DNA from: Trichobilharzia szidati
Lineage: Eukaryota > Platyhelminthes > Trematoda > Strigeidida > Schistosomatidae
Direction: 5' to 3'
Length of the DNA: 64,000 nucleotides
NCBI GenBank assembly: GCA_944472155.2
Contig: OX235271.1
Coordinates: 26,730,977 to 26,794,976 of the forward strand
The translations under genes and the position numbers were made by a program. Within the stretch, counting starts at the first letter, position 1. Each line of letters begins with the position of its first letter. Shown here in pieces: positions 53,701-61,720 of the stretch. Below the pieces are notes generated by a model. It was not told the origin of the DNA, ran no database searches, and saw only the letters and a list, made by a program, of their open reading frames with translations.

Positions 53701-56700
53701 TTCCGGACATCTGATCTTCAGTATAGAGCGAAGACAGTTGTTGATAAAGGTGTGCAACAGGCTGTTGGAACTATTCTTTGTGACCCGCCGCCAAGTTTCT
53801 GATCCGTATAGAAGAACTGACTGACTTGACGTTTGTATTGAAAATCCGAATTTTGTTGTTGATGCAGGCTGAGTGACGAAGATTTCCAGATTGGTTTCAG
53901 GTTGATGAATGTGTTTCTCGCCTTCCCGATTCTCGATTTGATCCGTATATATGAACCTCGCCTAGATTACTAGCTCACTAGTTTTCTAGCCGGTCCCAAA
54001 CCCGGATAAAGAGGGAGGGTTGGGGCGTGGTGCTAGCAACTCCACCCCCAAAACTTAACCAAATCGCTACAGAAACTTCAACGCACAAATATATTAAAAA
54101 ATCCGTATATATATAAATAATCGGTTAAATAATCGAGACTCTTTCTGATAACCATCAGAATTTCGTGGATAAAAAAAACGCCGTCAGTCAAGCACAATTT
54201 TAAGTAGTTCTACAAAACACCACGAGGTGTCTGATAGTAAACAGCTAAAACCAGCCCATAGGAATGAAAACACGCTTAGGCATGACTAAACCAGAATGGA
54301 CAAACTAAAACATTGGGTTGAGACAGAATATTCATTGAAATGCGATTGGGCAACCTAGAAGCCTGACCTTGTGCAATCGATATAATTGGTTATTTCATGT
54401 ATAATCCCCATCCAGGCATTAATGAAAACAAAACACGTAGATCAGCGAAGAGTCTCTTTTCGACGGCGAATTCATTTTCTTAGCTGTACAATCGCAAATA
54501 TATGTGTTATTTTGTATGTATGTGTACATTAAGTTTATCAAACAAAAATACAATTGGTTATAGTTATTTAAACTAAACAGGTGAAGATTGGTAATTGGAG
54601 TTACGTAATACAAAATCAGTCAAGAAAATTAGGTGTTAGTGAAATTAGGGTAGTAACAAAGGTGATGAGTGAATGATAATGGCCATTCACATAGAAAAAC
54701 CGGAGCTGTGCATACAAAAGAGGATTACTCAACCACTTCTACTGCCTTGGTAACAACTTTTTTGATTTGATTTTTGATTTTGATGACTTAATTTTGTTTC
54801 TTTGCCTGTTCTTTAATTGTTTATAATTCTTGTATTCATTTAGAATTCTTACGTAATTTCGTATTATCTACTTTGTTCCTATGTGCATCCTGAGTAAAAC
54901 TCACTCATCAAACTATTCATATTATTACATAACTTCTTTTAACAACTGTTTGTGACAACTCATCACCTTTGTTACTACCCTAATTTCACTAACACCTAAT
55001 TTTCTTGACTGATTTTGTATTACGTAACTCCAATTACCAATCTTCACCTGTTTAGTTTAAATAACTATAACCAATTGTATTTTTGTTTGACAAACTTAAT
55101 GTACACATACATACAAAATAACACATTTATATTTGCGATTGTACAGCTAAGAAAATGAATTCGCCGTAAAAGAGACTCTTCGCTGATGTACGTGTTTTGT
55201 TTTCATTAATTGGTTATTTGTTAGCTCAACTTTCCGAGGTAGATAGAAATTTACATATAACAGACTTTTGCAAAATAAAATCGAAGTGTTCTAACCGGCA
55301 AGGACCTGTTTGTCTTCCGTCTTTATTTGTGTGACCTCTGGAGTTCAGAATTAATCGGCAATCAGTATTAGTATCGAACCCACAAATTGGTATCATATTA
55401 TTATATCATCAACAACAAAACAATGTCAAGATACTACCTTGCAAAATTTGTTTAGGCAATACCTCATTTGCTTCTCTGACGTAAAACTCGACACAATTTT
55501 CATCCTTAACGATGAGTAATTTCTGAATTTCAAAACGATACAGATGACAGAGGCAGCAGTTTGCCCTGCCTTCCTTTATGACTGTGAAACACGGCAGTTG
55601 ACAGCTGACGGATAAAGCTGTCTTTGATCAATGTATTAAGTGGTATAATATGGTGAGTTATATTGACGTTAGGCGCAGTGTTAGGTAAGGAGGGCAAGTC
55701 AATCAATGAGATTGTGAAACTACATCGATCGAGATGGCTAGGACGCGTGTTGCTTAAGCTGGTCGTCCATCGCCTTACTCGTCGAGTAATGTTAGCCAGC
55801 ATGCTTTTTTTTCACGTTACTACTCTTTTTCCTGTACATTACTGCTCACTGTAGTTCTTTTGAAAATCTTTTTTCTCTCCCTTTCTTTGTGTGCTTCATA
55901 GAGTGTGTCGACCTGAACTAGTGCACTTCTGTGCAAAGTCTTATGTTGTATATAACTTCTGAAAACTTAAAAAGTTATTATTCACATTTAGTAATGAAAC
56001 ACAGTTCAGTTAGTTGGGATACAATTTCCCGTGTACCAAGTTAAGTGCCGCAATTATTGTGCACGACCTAGTTATACTTCTCAGCAGCTTGAGGTGACGT
56101 AGATGGAGTTAGATTCGACAACCAGGACCAGTGGCTGAAGGTAGACAGATAAGTCCACCGAATCACATCATTTCATTCGCATTTGTTTTGTAAGAGTTAA
56201 CGATATCGTCATACTAAACAAACTTCAGCTGACAGTAATTCGATGTAGTTCTTCTCTTAGACATAATCTACTGACATGTTCGGCTGCTGATGTTATTTTT
56301 CTTGAAGTAATTGGAGTACGCAGGCGTAAATATTTTGGAATTATATGATTTTTTAAACATCGACTGTTAAAAATCCGATGGTTTGTGAATCTTGCTTCTG
56401 TTTGACCAAGTCGTGTGGGTTTGTTGGTCTTCCTACTAGGTAAACTTCAGCAGACAGACTGAAATTTCATTAAATAACATGTTAGTTAGGAGTAAAGTGA
56501 CTAGACCAATGAATTTTACCCCTAGAAAGAGGACTTAAGTTCCAGTTTTGAAGAAAGAAATATTAATAATGATTGTGATCTAATTGAAATTCGTAATTCG
56601 CGTGAACTAGCTGGTGGGATTCATGGTTTACATCCAGGAGGCCCGTGTTTTATCCACAGCGCAGCAGAATGAGGCTTTGGTTCAGTGGCAGAATGCTCGC

Positions 56701-58428
56701 TAACCATGAACGTGATGGTCCACGTTCCATTCCCAGCCGATGCATTCCTCAACCTCACTCCACGTTGATTCGCCGATAAGTAACTCCGGAAAAGAAGGAG
56801 AGGTTGGGCGTGAGGCTAGCAACACGACATCTTCACGATGAAGCCAACACCATCGCCACTGAAATATCAGACAGCCACTCGGAACACAAACGAGTGAAAA
56901 ATAAATTCCAAGACAGAGAGATGTGAAGAATTTTATGACGTATTAATTAGACGGTTACATCAGCATATTCGAAAGTGTTGACTAGAAAGACACTAAAGGT
57001 ATTCTCCACAATCACATTTCTTTAGCAGAATGTTTGACAGACTTTAAACAGATACTACAAGGTTTCTGAATTTCACGCTACAGATTTATAAACACATGAC
57101 ACGCTGATTGCAAAAGCAAGGACAGTTATTTCAACGGAATAAGGGAGGTAGTGTTGAGTAGATAGGTTCTCCCTCTCACTTCCTCCTGACACAAACACAC
57201 ACTTGTCATTAGCTCTCTCCACAAGTACCATCATATAATAGCCAACAAAAGGTAGAGCGGAAATTATATTGAAAAAACATTGGCATAAAAATATTTGAAA
57301 ATCCCCAGGAGAACAACCTTCATGCATAAATAACAGTGACCTGAAATTCGTGTAGAAATCTACGCTGCAGTCAGAATGAGGAATAAGATTCAGGTTCTCA
57401 ACACGAATGTCAAAGTCAGTCGGTGCTTCTTTATGGTTAGGAGACTTGGCGCATATCCAAAAGGCTATTGCAGACTTTTATCAACCAACTAACTGTCTTC
57501 GTTACCTCTCGACACTGAAGTTCACATTGGCCAGAAAGGATAAACAACATGGAACTCAGCAGTGCAACGAACCAACCAAGAATCTCTATCACCTGACAAA
57601 TATACCGAAGGAAATAGATTGGGCACACACCTAGAAGATTGTTGAGTAACACCAAGCGTTAGGTAGACCATCGACTGGAACCTAAACAGGGAACAACAGG
57701 TTGTGTGTGTGGGTCCGAGGGTTATATGAAGGAGATCGTGTGAGAAAGAAATGAAAGTCTGTGGGCAGTCGTGGAGCCAGTTTAGAAGGACGGCAGAGGA
57801 TAGAGCGTCAGTGGCCTAGTGGTTAGGACGCTCGCCGACCACGCTCATCGTCCGGGGTTCGACTCCCGGCTGACGCACACCCGATATCACTGGTCTGACC
57901 TGAGAAATTTGGGCTACCGATATCACATGCTGAAAATTCCATACTTGTATCAAAAATACTGTGTGAAGTCAAGCTGTAATAAAATTTAAAAAAAAAATAA
58001 AATGTGCTACTGAAGCTCTATGTTCCACTCGGAACCCAAAGGAATAATAATAATATAATAAGTAAGAGTAATCACCACACTCCAAGATGGTATATGATGA
58101 AGTGTATTTACAGGAATAATATGAATTATTATAAATAAAACTTTTCTAGAATTATACATAATTTCATGCAGCTGATAAAAAAGGGTGCTTAACTTACCGC
58201 ATTTTTAAAGGGATATGTGGAATCCTGAATTGCATATTTAGATAGTTTCCCGGTACCAGTACTGGATGGATATCCATTAGCGGCAACATGTTTACTTGGC
58301 ACTTTTGTACCTGTACTCTCTGGTGCATTCAGATTAGCCGAAAATGACTTCAGTATACCAGAAATGCCAATCGCGCCTAAAATACACATAATTGGTGCTA
58401 ATACAAGAATAAGTCGAACCATAACACC
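41620..58428 (-). CDS. STT3A: Oligosaccharyltransferase catalytic subunit STT3 (STT3A-type), last five exons
   Basis: STT3 transfers the preassembled glycan from dolichol to Asn in N-x-S/T of chains entering the ER. Exons (minus): 58428-58198, 53224-53036, 51489-51270, 46498-46310, 41768-41620. All have GT-AG borders and agreeing phases (0,0,1,1) and give 325 aa. The first ~380 residues lie beyond the right edge or in exons I could not find between 58430 and 64000. The protein ends nine residues after WLVRIYR, without the Lys-rich tail of STT3B, and keeps GFDRVR and LEEAF, so STT3A-type is the better fit. Against human STT3A the part is collinear, apart from an insert of ~20 residues between TM segments. 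Intron lengths are 4973, 1546, 4771 and 4541 bp, filled with transposon remains. Confidence 0.95.
42456..43130 (-). pseudogene. RTE/SR2-like LINE relic
   Basis: Decayed 3' part of the RTE element, sense strand minus. Recognisable from the 3' end: ggtt.gaactggaacac, ctccatgtcatcat, gggcctgacacgtggcgtcact and tcttcagtttggtgcgaagg, ending near the xLTSFxYLG-coding region. Many indels. Confidence 0.7.
43380..43590 (+). mobile_element. Chimeric tRNA/RTE SINE
   Basis: Head gtcggtggttcagctgcaaa ... agggttcgatgtccggccgac (tRNA-like), middle gttgggcttgaggctagcaa, tail cttatgttccactgggaac then an aat-type run. The three modules are complete in about 210 bp. Confidence 0.7.
43794..43880 (-). repeat. 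3' end fragment of RTE-type family 2
   Basis: Short match to the common 3' end (gcaccc.gttcaagctgcc), as also seen at 37205, 55895 and 60283. Confidence 0.45.
44655..44890. mobile_element. SINE with tRNA-like head and two opposed hammerhead-like motifs
   Basis: A tRNA-like stretch at 44735-44790 (gctgaatggtctacgagccc, B-box ggtttcgaacccc) is followed on plus by tgaagag-tccc-aacga-ggga-cgaaac (44801-44826), the core of a hammerhead with a perfect 4 bp stem II. In front, on minus, is a decayed copy of the same motif (44715-44655, tgaagagtcccaaact ... gcgaaat). Schistosome Sm-alpha SINEs are known to carry hammerheads. The first core base is G, not C, and the expected cleavage triplet is not clear, so self-cleavage is doubtful. 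Confidence 0.55.
45110..45690 (-). pseudogene. RTE/SR2-like LINE relic
   Basis: 3' end with gggtccctagtagaatacac at 45121, running to the region gttcagataaatgaaagagg at 45660. All coding frames are broken. In STT3A intron between exons iv and v. Confidence 0.7.
45835..46060. mobile_element. SINE with tRNA-like part (minus) and hammerhead motif (plus)
   Basis: Minus 45935-45835: a good tRNA-like A box (tggtctagtgg) and B box (ggttcgagcct). Plus 46000-46060: ctgacga (46011-46017), stem II gtcc-caaaca-ggac, gaag, then tacgcatcctggattgcactgcta. The last part is almost the known schistosome hammerhead arrangement with cleavage after ATC or GTC. Two flaws are visible: GAAA is GAAG, and four bases (taag) separate stem I from the core. 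Confidence 0.6.
46310..46498 (-). CDS. STT3A: STT3A exon iv (DK-motif region)
   Basis: Encodes [31 protein letters not shown] and [14 protein letters not shown]. The D..K.....V stretch at the start corresponds to the conserved DK motif of the lumenal domain, which helps recognise the acceptor threonine or serine. The exon ends at ag|gtgaga. Confidence 0.95.
46605..46960 (-). pseudogene. RTE-type family 2 relic
   Basis: Decayed copy ending just upstream of STT3A exon iv. Landmarks are gagcgattttgagtcgtgtc, tgtcttgaccatctcaatcg and ctctacgcctaaccttaa, which follow the order in 60840-61165. Confidence 0.65.
47395..47525 (-). repeat. tRNA-like SINE head
   Basis: Minus strand: agctcattggcttaaccact and B box ggttcgagtccacct. 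A related head lies at 50815-50935 (minus). No pairing cloverleaf with an ordinary acceptor stem is seen, so it is not called a tRNA gene. Confidence 0.5.
48090..48365 (-). repeat. PLE inverted terminal repeat, left arm
   Basis: Roughly 250 bp that is the reverse complement of 50345-50595. Shared blocks include gagcacaatttattgctcat and cctattgcatgtgttgggtg. Reading minus here repeats the C-terminal coding region of the same element ([16 protein letters not shown]). Confidence 0.8.
48366..50344 (+). pseudogene. PLE GIY-YIG fragment (family B), split by an RTE insertion
   Basis: Frame 48379-48663 encodes [58 protein letters not shown]. This is a GIY-YIG nuclease with a Cys pair, different in sequence from the PLE at 393-1671. 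The reading frame is cut at GWERV by an RTE insertion (48664-50280) and resumes at 50296 with KTLKSNIG and a stop, then FIESTPN... in the right arm. A relic of the same family is at 51890-52330. Confidence 0.8.
48664..50280 (-). mobile_element. RTE/SR2-like LINE, 5' truncated, with 15 bp target duplication
   Basis: Very similar to the element at 24490-27745 (same RT motifs: [29 protein letters not shown] and GVRQGRLLS, all minus strand). It begins in the linker before the RT (equivalent to about 26120) and ends at the ccaaggggaacac 3' terminus. The same 15 bp, gggtgggagagggtt, lies on both sides (48649-48663, 50281-50295). Frame changes near 49480 and 49265 inactivate it: the Asp-Asp part of FADD is lost in one frame and replaced by ARGS. 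Confidence 0.9.
50345..50595 (+). repeat. PLE inverted terminal repeat, right arm
   Basis: Counterpart of 48090-48365. It carries the C-terminal coding end of the PLE and then non-coding sequence ending ttatcaaaacaaaatttacc, which recurs in the hairpin at 39325-39416. Confidence 0.8.
50815..50935 (-). repeat. tRNA-like SINE head
   Basis: Minus strand: ggctcattggcttgagcact and B box gttcgaatcccgc. Similar to 47395-47525. Confidence 0.5.
51028..51240 (+). mobile_element. Chimeric tRNA/RTE SINE, complete
   Basis: Head gttagtggttcaagggtaga ... gttcgggtctcgat; middle gtaaagagggaaggttgg and gaggctagcaacctc, close to the RTE 5' UTR; tail ccctattttccacttggaa then an at-repeat (51238-51256). The clearest copy of the family in the window. 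Confidence 0.72.
51270..51489 (-). CDS. STT3A: STT3A exon iii with WWDYG active-site motif
   Basis: Starts after ccattttag. Encodes [51 protein letters not shown] and [13 protein letters not shown] reads the +2 Ser/Thr of the acceptor sequon and is the family signature. NNTWNNT are the conserved sequons that are themselves glycosylated in other animals. Ends at gatg|gtaagt. Confidence 0.97.
51890..52330 (+). pseudogene. PLE family B relic
   Basis: Decayed match to 48500-48663: [20 protein letters not shown], then [12 protein letters not shown] and, in another frame, an NHTIGW-like remnant (catacaacaggatgg). No intact frame. Confidence 0.6.
52340..52945. other. No gene recognised in STT3A intron
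   Basis: Less AT-rich than its surroundings and may be an old element, but I found no match within the window. Confidence 0.4.
53036..53224 (-). CDS. STT3A: STT3A exon ii (last TM segment and start of lumenal domain)
   Basis: 63 codons in phase 0. [20 protein letters not shown] is the last membrane segment. [31 protein letters not shown] begin the lumenal catalytic domain, as in all STT3 proteins. Borders are ttcatag and cca|gtgagt. Confidence 0.96.
53384..53941 (-). mobile_element. RTE/SR2-like LINE 3' end, truncated
   Basis: Matches 27165-27725 of the full element in reverse, with an att tail at 53361-53381. It is flanked on both sides by tccgtatatat (53353-53363 and 53942-53952). Confidence 0.85.
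53953..54101 (+). mobile_element. RTE/SR2-like LINE 5' end fragment, inverted relative to neighbour
   Basis: Matches 24490-24630 (gattactag, gccggtccc, ggttggggcgtggtgctagc, cttcaacgcacaaatatatt) in the plus direction. It ends at a short a-run and a third copy of tccgtatatat (54102-54112). Confidence 0.85.
54416..55211. mobile_element. Fold-back PLE: inverted ~255 bp repeats around a C-terminal coding stub
   Basis: Arms 54416-54672 and 54957-55211 are near-perfect reverse complements. Each ends with the block containing gattgtacagct and aagagactcttcgct, as in the 3' region of the PLE at 1672-2195. The 284 bp centre starts with the last ~25 codons of a PLE ORF ([20 protein letters not shown], stop near 54753, plus strand) and then 3' UTR. 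This is a severely 5'-truncated PLE with inverted terminal repeats. Confidence 0.85.
55550..55965 (+). pseudogene. RTE-type family 2 relic
   Basis: C-terminal region (aagtggtataatatggtgag, gacgttaggcgcagtgttag, catcgatcgagatggctagg) followed by the 3' end gaactagtgcacttctgtgc. Sense plus, frames broken. Confidence 0.7.
55966..56667. other. No gene recognised in STT3A intron
   Basis: AT-rich, no supported feature. Confidence 0.45.
56668..56912 (+). mobile_element. Chimeric tRNA/RTE SINE
   Basis: Head ttggttcagtggcagaatgc ... ccattcccagccgatg, middle ggagaggttgggcgtgaggc, tail ccactcggaacacaaacga then aaaaataaa. Confidence 0.68.
57370..58050 (+). pseudogene. RTE/SR2-like LINE relic, interrupted by a SINE
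   Basis: Decayed end of the RTE element from the LLYGSE-coding region (57395) to aactcgg-type 3' end (ttccactcggaacccaaagg at 58021) and an aat tail. The SINE at 57795-57990 sits within it, so the RTE copy is older than the SINE. Confidence 0.75.
57795..57990 (+). mobile_element. SINE with well-preserved tRNA-like head
   Basis: 57805-57876 has a 7 bp acceptor-like stem (gcgtcag/ctgacgc), A box tggcctagtggtta, and B box ggttcgactcc with a 5 bp stem (ccgggg...cccgg) whose loop has one extra base. The anticodon arm does not fold normally, so it is a SINE head and not a tRNA gene. It ends in an A-rich tail near 57980. Confidence 0.7.
58198..58428 (-). CDS. STT3A: STT3A exon i (in window)
   Basis: 77 codons after ttacttttag. 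[20 protein letters not shown] is the penultimate conserved membrane segment. A Ser/Thr/Gly/Lys-rich cytosolic loop follows (about 45 residues, longer than in human STT3A) and then the conserved [10 protein letters not shown]. The next exon upstream is not visible in the window. Confidence 0.95.
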
Positions 58429-59019
58429 CTAAAAGTAAAGAAAAATAAATAAATGCAGGATTAGTATCATTAAGGTTATTATGTGATCAATTCAAAGTGC
58501 AATGTGATAATGAGTCACCCGATTTGGTGACCCCATATTACATATTTGACTGATAGAATTCAATCAGTATTAACACCAAGGACTAGATGTATATCATTAC
58601 TTACTCCCTAGTGATCAAATAAACGTAACGGCATTATATAGGCTCTTCAAATGGGACAGTTTTGTTGCGTAAATGAGCCCGAAGGAATCAGTGGCAACAC
58701 TTCAAATCTCCGAGAGGATATAAGTTCCTTTGAGGTTAAAGATATGGTGTTCGAGTCCCATTCCGCCTACTTTAGCCAGAGCGATTGGATCACATCATCC
58801 AACTTCACACAATAAGGATGGCTTATAGCAGATGAGAAATCTGTTCTGAGGAAGTGAATCCTAACTAATATTGATATGATTAGGAGCAATAAATCGCACA
58901 CGTCTTCAAGTAGGCGATACTATACCATTGTAAAATTCACCAACTAAACATATCTATTATGACAGTATATCTAGGTAAGATGATAAAGTTCTGCTGTTAT
59001 AACTTCTTCCCTATTTTCT

Positions 59020-59310
59020 GGCTATAGGACTAGGTGACCGCCAGTGAAGAGAAGACGTTTTGTATTGCAGTAATATCTGTTAGCATATTGGCATTCGAAA
59101 TGCGCGAAATCAGAAAACTCTGTTACTGGTGTTATAGATGACTGGGGGTAATGATTAAGAAGCCCTACTTCGCCTAGGTTTCGGGCTTGCTGGCATCCGT
59201 CAGAAAGGTGTATCTGCAACCTTGAAGGAACTCATTTTCCGTTTGAGTTTGGAACCCGGTGCCATAGTCATAGACGTTACGACAGCGTTATTCCAACTCA
59301 AGACTGATCT
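59020..59310 (-). repeat. tRNA-like SINE, decayed
   Basis: Minus strand: ttggaataacgctgtcg and B-box-like gggttccaaac. The body is not related to the chimeric SINE family. Confidence 0.4.
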
Positions 59311-59519
59311 CCTGTAGGACTGTAATGGATAAACTGATCGGTATAGTCCTTGATGTTCGTGGAAACAGAATTTTAACAGGTTATTGTGTTATCACGTATT
59401 AGTTAAAGACAAGAACACAACTAAAGATATTTACTTAATTTCATTGTATAGGCCATCTTTGAAAAGTGTAATTGTATGAGTAGTGAAAACTTAATGAATA
59501 TATCTTATCCTATAACAGA

Positions 59520-59850
59520 CTTGCATTTGTCTTCGCTGGTCAGACACTGAAGACCAGATGACCGATCGGGACTTCTGGGAACCGACCGACCGACCGACCA
59601 ATCAAGAACCTATTGACCAACAAATAAAGGCTGAGGAGAACATTGAGTGAAATAACGCCTCAGGCAGGCCTTCGATTGGAACCCGAATACAAAAACGACA
59701 AGTTGGGCGCCATTGACACGAAGGAGATCATGTATGGAGGAGGGAATGAAAACTTATGGGTAATCATGGAGCCAAAGTGAAGTGGAGATGTGCTGCTGAA
59801 GCCCTAAATGTTCCACTAGGAACCTGAGCGAATAATAATAATAGTATAAT
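59520..59850 (+). pseudogene. RTE/SR2-like LINE relic
   Basis: Last part of the element: ggctgaggagaacattgagtg, ttcgattggaacccgaa, aggagatcatgtatggagg, ccctaaatgttccactagg, then an aat tail (59832-59850). A gacc microsatellite lies at 59580-59597. Confidence 0.7.
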
Positions 59851-60282
59851 AATGTTATAGCATATCTGAATGCTGTTTGTTTGTTTTTTGTAATATCGCT
59901 TTCTCATACCTTCATAATATTGTGGTATTAATTTATGTGAATACTATTCACATCTCATTGTAATTTATCTATTTAACTATAGTTAGTAAATAAAAGGAGA
60001 GCACTTCTAATTAGCACGTTAGTGCCATTCTTTCTTATGCTCAATATACAATAAGTGAACAAATATGAAGGGTACTAGAATTATAATAAATTAATTACTG
60101 AAAAATATATTGCTGTTTTTTTGTTCTGAGGATGGAAAGAATTTACAACTAGCATAGAATTAGTTCTTTACAGTTTAAAATCGATAACAGAAATGGCACA
60201 GTTGTCTATATTCACTTTTCTCTGCGGTAAAATACTTGAGATCATAATAATAACTAACTAACTGACTGACTGCCTAACTTTC

Positions 60283-60425
60283 AACATAGAACTTTGCACA
60301 GAAGAGCACTAGTTCAAGCTGCCGCACACCATATTGCACTTATTATTATTTATTTTATTTTAATAATAAATGCCATAAGGAGTATGGTAGCTTGAACTAG
60401 TGAATTTCTGTGCTAAGTTCTATAC
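60283..60425. repeat. Inverted pair of family 2 LINE 3' ends
   Basis: Arms of about 50 bp (60283-60335: gaactttgcacagaagagca; 60372-60425: gaatttctgtgctaagttc) around an at-rich spacer that holds tails facing each other. Two 3' ends meet head to head, so two opposite insertions or a rearranged one. Confidence 0.65.
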
Positions 60426-61395
60426 TGAAAGTCAAAGGAAGAAACAATAGAGAAAAAAGAAATTCAGAAGAACAATAATGAGTATAAGTTTACCAGAGAA
60501 AGAACAGTAACATGGAAGAATATGATGATGGAATATTGGATATGGAAGGAGGTCACAAAGAGTGAATGCATATTTGCTACTGACAATGATTTTGAACCAC
60601 ATCATTATTAGCATCCTGAGAATTACAACCAGGCAGTCTGTTTGGATTCAACATAGAACTTGGCACCGAAGTGCAGCAGTTCCAGTTGCCACGTTCCAAA
60701 TAGCACACAAACGTAGACAAGAAAATGAGTGATGAAGAGAATCAATAGAGTTTTGACAAGTATAAGAGTGAAACAGAATGAGTAATGGTAGAAAGGAACA
60801 TGGAAGATTACAGAGACTGAATACATCTGCGTAAGCCATTGACAACGATTTTGAGCCATGTCACCTATTGTCTCCAGCCATTGATTCTTAGAGTCCCGAG
60901 GGCGGCCCAACCTGGAAGTCTGCATCTCCCTACCTGACTCAGTTTAACTGTCAAGGATTTCATGGATTGATGCCATGTTTCTGTTTGGCCACCACTTACT
61001 CTTTGCCAACCTGCACCTATATCAGCTAGTAATGCCCGTCGGGGGAGGCGATGGTTAGGCATGCGCAGCACGTGACCTAGCCATCTCAATCTATGTAACT
61101 TTATAGCCTCTTCGATTGATTTTCCCTCTTTGCCCAACACTCTACGCCTAACGTCAACATTACTTACCTTATTATACCACCTAACGTGAGAAAGAGATCG
61201 TAGACATCTATGATCAAAAACAGTCAACCTTTTCACGTCTTCAACTCGTATTGGCCATGTTTCAGAGCCATAGAGAAGGACGGAGTGAACTGCTGAGCAG
61301 TACATACGTCCCTTGGTTGATAGCCGGATGTCACGCCTACGCCAGAGATGGTGTAAGTTAGCGAAAGCAGCTCGAGCTTTTTGGAGGCAGTCTAC
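60426..61395 (-). pseudogene. RTE-type LINE family 2, truncated copies
   Basis: An older relic (60426-60636) is followed by a better copy from 60637. The minus frame 61305-60865 encodes [64 protein letters not shown] and [17 protein letters not shown], i.e. the region downstream of the reverse transcriptase in a second RTE-type family. Catalytic domains are missing. Confidence 0.82.
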
Positions 61396-61720
61396 ACCTC
61401 TTTACGTGGGCTGGCTTAAATCAACAGTCAAAGACTTCATCATGGATTGACTCCAAGTTTTGGTCGGATCACCCATAAATCTTTTCCAATCCAACTCTAT
61501 GTTAACTGACATTGGTCTCAGGACGAAGGCAACAGTTCAGCACAGCAGTGCAACACTTACCCTAGTCATCCTAGTTGATGTAGCTTTACAACCTCATCGA
61601 CTAACTTGCCCTCTTATCTAACAGTTGTCTACGCCTAACCTCAGTATTGCTTACCAGGAACGCAAACATTTATAATCAAAGACTGCTAGCCTCTTCACAC
61701 CTTCCACTTTCAATGGTGGA
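61396..61720 (-). pseudogene. RTE-type family 2, older tandem relic
   Basis: Repeats the same landmarks in decayed form (aagacttcatcatggattga, accctagtcatcctagttga, gtctacgcctaacctcagta). Confidence 0.6.

Noticed and set aside
57805..57876. Functional tRNA gene
   Set aside because: Anticodon arm does not fold, the T loop has an extra base, and an A-rich SINE tail follows.
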